From Marinobacter sp. SS13-12 (GTDB taxonomy: Bacteria > Pseudomonadota > Gammaproteobacteria > Pseudomonadales > Oleiphilaceae): a stretch of 64,000 nt of DNA. Positions 58,915-64,000 of the stretch are shown piece after piece. Position 1 is the first letter of the stretch. Each line of letters starts with the position of its first letter. The translations under genes were made by a program, and so were the position numbers. The notes under the pieces are model-generated. The model had not been told where the DNA came from. It searched no databases and worked only from the letters and a program-made list of their open reading frames with translations. Location: assembly GCF_030227115.1 (NCBI RefSeq), contig NZ_JASSUA010000001.1, forward strand, positions 1,984,001 to 2,048,000. Reading direction: 5' to 3'.

Positions 58915-59693
58915 TGGAAAAGTTGGCAGCGTTTGGCCGGCTGGGGCTGGATATCATCGCTTCGCTGGGGCGTTCCGGCCGTTTCCTGGCAGGCGTCCTG
59001 GGCGGCGTTTCAAAGCCGTCGGTGGCATTCCCGCTGTTGCTCAAACAGCTGTATTCAATTGGTGTGCTGTCTCTGGCGATCATCGTGGTTTCCGGCCTGT
59101 TCATCGGCATGGTACTGGGGCTGCAGGGCTACACCATTCTCAGCGACTACGGCTCGGAAGCGGCCATTGGCCAGATGATTGCACTGACGCTGGTGCGGGA
59201 GCTGGGGCCGGTGGTGACGGCCCTGCTGTTCGCTGGCCGCGCAGGCTCGGCATTAACGGCTGAAATCGGGCTGATGAAAACCACCGAGCAGCTCTCCAGC
59301 ATGGAAATGATGGGGGTGGACCCGCTTCGCCGGGTGATTGCCCCTCGGCTCTGGGCCGGTTTTATTGCCGTACCCATTCTGGCTGCCGTGTTCTCGGTAG
59401 TCGGTATCTGGGGTGGCATGCTGGTGGGTGTTGAATGGCTCGGTGTTTTCGAGGGTTCTTTCTGGGGCAACATGCAGTCCTCAGTGAGTTTCACCAATGA
59501 TGTTCTCAACGGTGTGATCAAAAGCGTGGTATTCGGCTTCGTCTGCACCTGGATTGCGGTCTACCAGGGCTATGACTGCGTGCCCACATCCGCCGGCATC
59601 AGTTCTGCCACCACCAAAACGGTGGTGTATTCGTCGCTGGCGGTGCTGGGGCTGGATTTTGTGCTCACCGCCGTCATGTTTGGCGACTTCTGA
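58914..59693 (+). CDS. mlaE: Phospholipid ABC transporter permease MlaE
   Basis: 259 residues, five or so membrane helices after an amphipathic N-terminus. Permease of the Mla complex. Family signatures [21 protein letters not shown] and [14 protein letters not shown] are present. Start chosen at the ATG overlapping the mlaF stop, with GGGAGG upstream. Confidence 0.96.
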   Translation: MEKLAAFGRLGLDIIASLGRSGRFLAGVLGGVSKPSVAFPLLLKQLYSIGVLSLAIIVVSGLFIGMVLGLQGYTILSDYGSEAAIGQMIALTLVRELGPVVTALLFAGRAGSALTAEIGLMKTTEQLSSMEMMGVDPLRRVIAPRLWAGFIAVPILAAVFSVVGIWGGMLVGVEWLGVFEGSFWGNMQSSVSFTNDVLNGVIKSVVFGFVCTWIAVYQGYDCVPTSAGISSATTKTVVYSSLAVLGLDFVLTAVMFGDF

Positions 59694-59731
59694 TCGCGGT
59701 ATACTGAAACAACAGGACACAGGGGGCCGTC

Positions 59732-60187
59732 ATGGCACAGAGAACAACAGAAGTCATCGTAGGGCTGTTCATGATTGCAGGTATCGCGGCTTTGATGTTT
59801 CTGGCACTGCAGGTCAGCGGGTTGACGCCAAAAGCGCCGGAGCGTTCTTACACGCTTTACGCCAACTTCAACGATGCCGGTAACCTGGCGCCGCGGGCCA
59901 AGGTGTCCATGGCGGGCGTAACCGTGGGCAAAATCCGGGAGATCACACTGACTCGGGAAACCTTCCAGGCTCGGGTGGTGATTGACGTGAATGAAAGCGT
60001 GGACAACATTCCTGCCGACAGCTCCGCAGTAATACGTACATCCGGCCTGCTTGGCGAGCAGTACATTGATATTTCGGTGGGCGGCGACATGGAGTCCCTG
60101 GGCGACGGGGACACCTTTTACTCCACACAGTCCGCCATGAATCTTGAGCGACTGATAACTAATTTTGCCTCCGGGCAGTCAAAGTGA
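59732..60187 (+). CDS. mlaD: Phospholipid-binding MCE protein MlaD
   Basis: 151 residues. One N-terminal helix (VGLFMIAGIAALMFLALQV) and one MCE domain (APRAKVSMAGVTVGKIREI, then SGLLGEQYIDI), which forms the hexameric lipid tunnel above MlaE. The final bases overlap the frame of mlaC only if a GTG at 60184 were used there. Confidence 0.95.
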   Translation: MAQRTTEVIVGLFMIAGIAALMFLALQVSGLTPKAPERSYTLYANFNDAGNLAPRAKVSMAGVTVGKIREITLTRETFQARVVIDVNESVDNIPADSSAVIRTSGLLGEQYIDISVGGDMESLGDGDTFYSTQSAMNLERLITNFASGQSK

Positions 60188-60213
60188 AAGCAAGTGGTTT
60201 ACAGGAGACAACC

Positions 60214-60867
60214 ATGGTTCTGATCAGGCATAGCCTGCTGCTCGTTGCATTACTGATGACCCTTCTGGCGCTTCCGGCCCATGCCGGCCCGGAGGACGAT
60301 CTGCGGGAGTATGTGGATGAAAATACCCAGCAGCTCGTCGACAAACTTCACAATGAAAAGGGCCTGTACCAGGAAGACCCGCAGGCTTTTTACCAGAGCA
60401 TGGACGAAGAACTGAAAAACTTCGTGGATTTCCGCCGGATTGCAGCCCGGGTGATGGGCCGTTACGCGCGCCAGACTTCGCCGGAGCAGCGCGACGAGTT
60501 TGTGGAAAAGTTCAAGCGAAGCCTGTTTGACAGCTATGCCCAGGCGCTGGTCAGCACCGAGGATTTCACCATTGAGGTAAAGGACGCCGTTATCAATCCA
60601 AACGATGACAAACGGGCGTCTGTGCGTATGGAAGTGATCAGCGCCTCCGGCAACCGGTATCCAGTGGCTTATTCCATGTACCAGAACAAGGAAGGGCGCT
60701 GGATGATGGAAAACGTCATCGTTGAGGGTGTAAATATCGGCCTGGCGTTCCGTGATCGCTTCAGCCAGGAGATGGAAAAAAATGGTGGCGAAGTCCAGGC
60801 CGTGATCGACGGTTGGGGAGATGCCGTTGACTCCCTGAACCTGGAAGGTGAAATCGACAAATCATGA
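60214..60867 (+). CDS. mlaC: Phospholipid shuttle protein MlaC
   Basis: 217 residues from the ATG at 60214, which has CAGGAGAC upstream; an in-frame GTG at 60184 lacks support. A clear signal peptide ends at PAHA-G. The mature domain (FVDFRRIAARVMGRYARQTSPEQ, then EGVNIGLAFRDRFSQEM) is the periplasmic MlaC lipid carrier. The stop overlaps mlaB. Confidence 0.95.
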   Translation: MVLIRHSLLLVALLMTLLALPAHAGPEDDLREYVDENTQQLVDKLHNEKGLYQEDPQAFYQSMDEELKNFVDFRRIAARVMGRYARQTSPEQRDEFVEKFKRSLFDSYAQALVSTEDFTIEVKDAVINPNDDKRASVRMEVISASGNRYPVAYSMYQNKEGRWMMENVIVEGVNIGLAFRDRFSQEMEKNGGEVQAVIDGWGDAVDSLNLEGEIDKS

Positions 60868-61205
60868 CACCGGCTCAGGCAACCGTCGCCCTGGACGATA
60901 ACAGACTCACGGTCAGCGGCCACATCGACCCGCTGACCGTGGTTGCCCTCCGAAAAGAGGGCGACGAGCTGATTCTGGGCAGCAAAGCGGATCTGGTTGT
61001 GGATCTTGCTGCAATGAGCACCGCACACAGTGTGGTACTTTCCCTTCTGCTTTGCTGGCAGCGTCTGGCACGCGGCCGCAGCCAGACCCTTCATTTCACC
61101 GGTGTCAGCGAACGGCTGGCTTCACTGGCAGCCCTGAGCGGCCTTGATGACCAGTTGCCGGGCTTTCCATCCCGACCATCCCCTGAAAACCAGCACCAGA
61201 GCTGA
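60864..61205 (+). CDS. mlaB: STAS-domain protein MlaB
   Basis: 113 residues. Cytosolic STAS subunit that stabilises MlaF. The fold is recognised by NRLTVSGHIDPLTVVAL and VVDLAAMSTAHSVVLSLLLC. The usual DSxGL-type loop is altered here (STAHSV). Its position right after mlaC, with a 4-base overlap, supports the call. Confidence 0.88.
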   Translation: MTPAQATVALDDNRLTVSGHIDPLTVVALRKEGDELILGSKADLVVDLAAMSTAHSVVLSLLLCWQRLARGRSQTLHFTGVSERLASLAALSGLDDQLPGFPSRPSPENQHQS

Positions 61206-61265
61206 CCCGGACACGATAATTGGTTACAATCTCGCCCCTGATTCAAAAACGCCCGAGGATTTTTT

Positions 61266-61508
61266 ATGGAAGCCACCGAAGTTACTGAACTGGTCAAAGA
61301 GGCACTGCCTGATTGCGACGTTCAGGTTCAGGTTGACGGAAATCATTACCTCGTCGTTGTGGTGGGTGACGTTTTTGAAGGCTTGCCGACCATCAAACGG
61401 CAACAACTGATCAACAAGGCGCTGTTCCAGCACATTCTCGATGGCACCATTCACGCCCTGCACCCGAAAGCCTTTACCCCGGCTGAGTGGGCCGCGCGTC
61501 AGGGCTGA
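61266..61508 (+). CDS. ibaG: BolA-family protein IbaG
   Basis: 80 residues. BolA-like partner of monothiol glutaredoxins in iron-sulfur handling and acid response. The fold shows VQVDGNHYLVVVVGDVFEG and the helix-turn TIKRQQLINKAL, with the conserved C-terminal HALHPKAFTPAEW. Located between mlaB and murA, as in enterics. Confidence 0.94.
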   Translation: MEATEVTELVKEALPDCDVQVQVDGNHYLVVVVGDVFEGLPTIKRQQLINKALFQHILDGTIHALHPKAFTPAEWAARQG

Positions 61509-62798
<1,290 letters not shown>

Positions 62799-62820
62799 AC
62801 CCATTGAATCGGAAGGGCGC

Positions 62821-63471
62821 ATGACCGACTCCATCACCATCGCACTGTCGAAGGGACGCATCCTCGACGAGACCCTGCCGCTATTGAAAGAGGCGGGTAT
62901 TGAACTGGTCGACGACGTCAAAAAATCCCGGAAACTGGTGTTTCCCACCACGGATCCCGACGTGCGCGTACTGATTCTCCGCGCAACGGATGTGCCTACC
63001 TATGTGCAGTATGGCGGCGCGGATCTGGGTGTTACGGGCAAGGATGTGCTGATGGAGCATGGTGGCGAGGGGCTTTATGAGCCGCTGGATCTGAATATCT
63101 CCCGGTGTCGGTTGATGACAGCGGGGAAGAAAGACACCAAGGCCCCGGAAGGCCGCCTGCGTGTAGCGACCAAGTTCGTGAACCTGGCGCGTCGTTATTA
63201 CTCCGCCCAGGGGCGGCAGGCCGATATCATCAAGCTCTATGGCGCTATGGAGCTTGCGCCAATCCTCGGCCTTGCCGATGAGATTGTCGATATCGTGGAT
63301 ACCGGCAATACCCTGAAAGCGAATGGTCTTGAAGCTCGCGAGCTGATTGAGAACATTAGCTCGCGCCTTGTGGTCAACCGTGCCTCGATGAAGATGAAAC
63401 ACGCGGGTATTAACCCCATAATTGAGAAGATGTCTGCTGCTGTGGAGAAACGCCGGCAGGTTTCGGAGTAA
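62821..63471 (+). CDS. hisG: ATP phosphoribosyltransferase, short form HisG
   Basis: 216 residues from the ATG at 62821. First enzyme of histidine synthesis, joining ATP and PRPP. The length marks the short HisG form, which needs the regulatory subunit HisZ; hisZ is not in this window. Signature segments [30 protein letters not shown] and [13 protein letters not shown] are present. A 192-base gap with T12 separates it from hisD. Confidence 0.96.
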   Translation: MTDSITIALSKGRILDETLPLLKEAGIELVDDVKKSRKLVFPTTDPDVRVLILRATDVPTYVQYGGADLGVTGKDVLMEHGGEGLYEPLDLNISRCRLMTAGKKDTKAPEGRLRVATKFVNLARRYYSAQGRQADIIKLYGAMELAPILGLADEIVDIVDTGNTLKANGLEARELIENISSRLVVNRASMKMKHAGINPIIEKMSAAVEKRRQVSE

Positions 63472-63474
63472 GAA

Positions 63475-63581
63475 CGGCTCAGGAAGGGCTTTCCAAAACA
63501 CGCTCCTTCGGCACATCCATGTGACGCTTGGACTCCGCCATCCATGGCTCCGTACAGTTTTGGAAAGCCCTTCCTGACCCG
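63475..63581 (-). repeat. T-family hairpin repeat T12
   Basis: 25-base arms (63475-63499, 63557-63581) with one mismatch. Minus-strand core nearly identical to T9 (CACATGGATGTG, GCCATGGATGGC). It starts 3 bases after the hisG stop and lies between two same-strand his genes. Confidence 0.87.
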
Positions 63582-63663
63582 TCCCCGGGCCTTTTCCGTA
63601 TTTTCAGGCCAGCAAGACTTTTCAAACCGCGGAGTAACTTCTCCGCACTGCAGGAACGATGAA

Positions 63664-64000
63664 ATGACTGATATCAGCATCAGACGATTGAACGCCTCCC
63701 AAAGTGACTTCGACAGTGCGCTGGCCAAGCTGCTGGCCTGGGATGACAGTGTTGATCATCAGGTGAATGAGTCGGTTCGTCATATTCTGCATGAGGTGAA
63801 AACCCGTGGTGATGCAGCGGTTCTGGAATTTACCGAGAAGTTTGATCGCCTCAAGGTTGGCTCTGTGGCCGAACTGGAGATTGGGCAGGAGCGACTGCAA
63901 AAGGCTCTGGAGACGATTCCCCAGGATCAGCGTGTTGCTTTGGAAAAAGCTGCTGAGCGGGTGAGGGATTATCACGAACGCCAGAATCAGAAGTCCTGGC
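63664..64000 (+). CDS. hisD: Histidinol dehydrogenase, N-terminal part (runs off window)
   Basis: First 112 residues of histidinol dehydrogenase, which oxidises histidinol to histidine in the last two steps of the pathway. The N-terminal helices (VNESVRHILHEVKTRGDAAVLEFTEKFD region, then ERVRDYHERQ) match HisD. The ATG at 63664 is preceded by AGGAAC. Open to the end of the window. Confidence 0.93.
   Translation, partial: MTDISIRRLNASQSDFDSALAKLLAWDDSVDHQVNESVRHILHEVKTRGDAAVLEFTEKFDRLKVGSVAELEIGQERLQKALETIPQDQRVALEKAAERVRDYHERQNQKSW

Overview
The window is a gene-dense, GC-rich gammaproteobacterial chromosome segment. Gene content and order point to Marinobacter or a close relative. From memory, the biotin genes followed by a small flagellar-like protein and two large acyl-CoA dehydrogenases, and the mre-maf-rng-yhdP cluster, match Pseudomonas order, while the leuS-lptE-holA / lnt-corC-ybeY-ybeZ-miaB block matches Escherichia order. 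The genus is an inference; no rRNA gene is present to prove it. Apart from purA and hisD, which the window edges cut, I saw no broken gene. I saw no tRNA gene, prophage, insertion sequence or CRISPR array.

Layout. 1-4043: end of purA, then a leftward group of cmoB, cmoA, two small membrane proteins of unknown role and the kinase srkA. 4156-10962: an FAD oxidase, comF, and the rightward biotin operon bioB-F-H-C-D behind a BirA-type operator. 11354-16335: two paralogous acyl-CoA dehydrogenases (the first behind tandem PsrA-like sites), a degenerate endonuclease I and a small coiled-coil protein. 16435-27530: leftward leuS-lptE-holA, a divergent zinc-ribbon gene, then leftward ybeZ-ybeY-corC-lnt and miaB. 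27910-35049: trmH, ndpA, sulfate activation genes cysDN, a PilZ protein and rimO. 35623-38899: leftward gatCAB. 39274-48561: rightward mreBCD-maf-rng-yhdP and a nitrilase-family gene. 48574-50570: leftward darP and mgtE. 50677-57866: leftward kdsD-kdsC-lptC-lptA-lptB-rpoN-hpf-ptsN-rapZ-ptsO. 58102-62798: rightward mlaFEDCB-ibaG-murA, then hisG and the start of hisD.

Much of the content is envelope biology: LPS transport (lptE, lptA, lptB, lptC), the Kdo precursor (kdsD, kdsC), phospholipid transport (mla), peptidoglycan and shape (murA, mreBCD), lipoprotein acylation (lnt). The rest is tRNA modification, nitrogen-PTS regulation, biotin and fatty-acid metabolism.

The most unusual content is intergenic. 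Three families of hairpin repeats fill most gene-free stretches over 250 bases: 20602-21024, 21574-21847, 25690-26183, 27531-27909, 29822-30160, 35050-35622 and 38900-39273. The main family (nine copies, called T here) has a conserved core of two small hairpins whose loops carry A-N-G-G-A, enclosed by a long outer stem. The outer-stem sequence differs from copy to copy, yet its two arms stay complementary. The core resembles the known CsrA/RsmA RNA-binding consensus. A second family (called S, three copies) and a short palindromic family built on GTAGGTCGGATTA (called P, six loci) share the same junctions. The gene-free stretches 10963-11353 and 33356-33708 hold no repeats; they are described separately.
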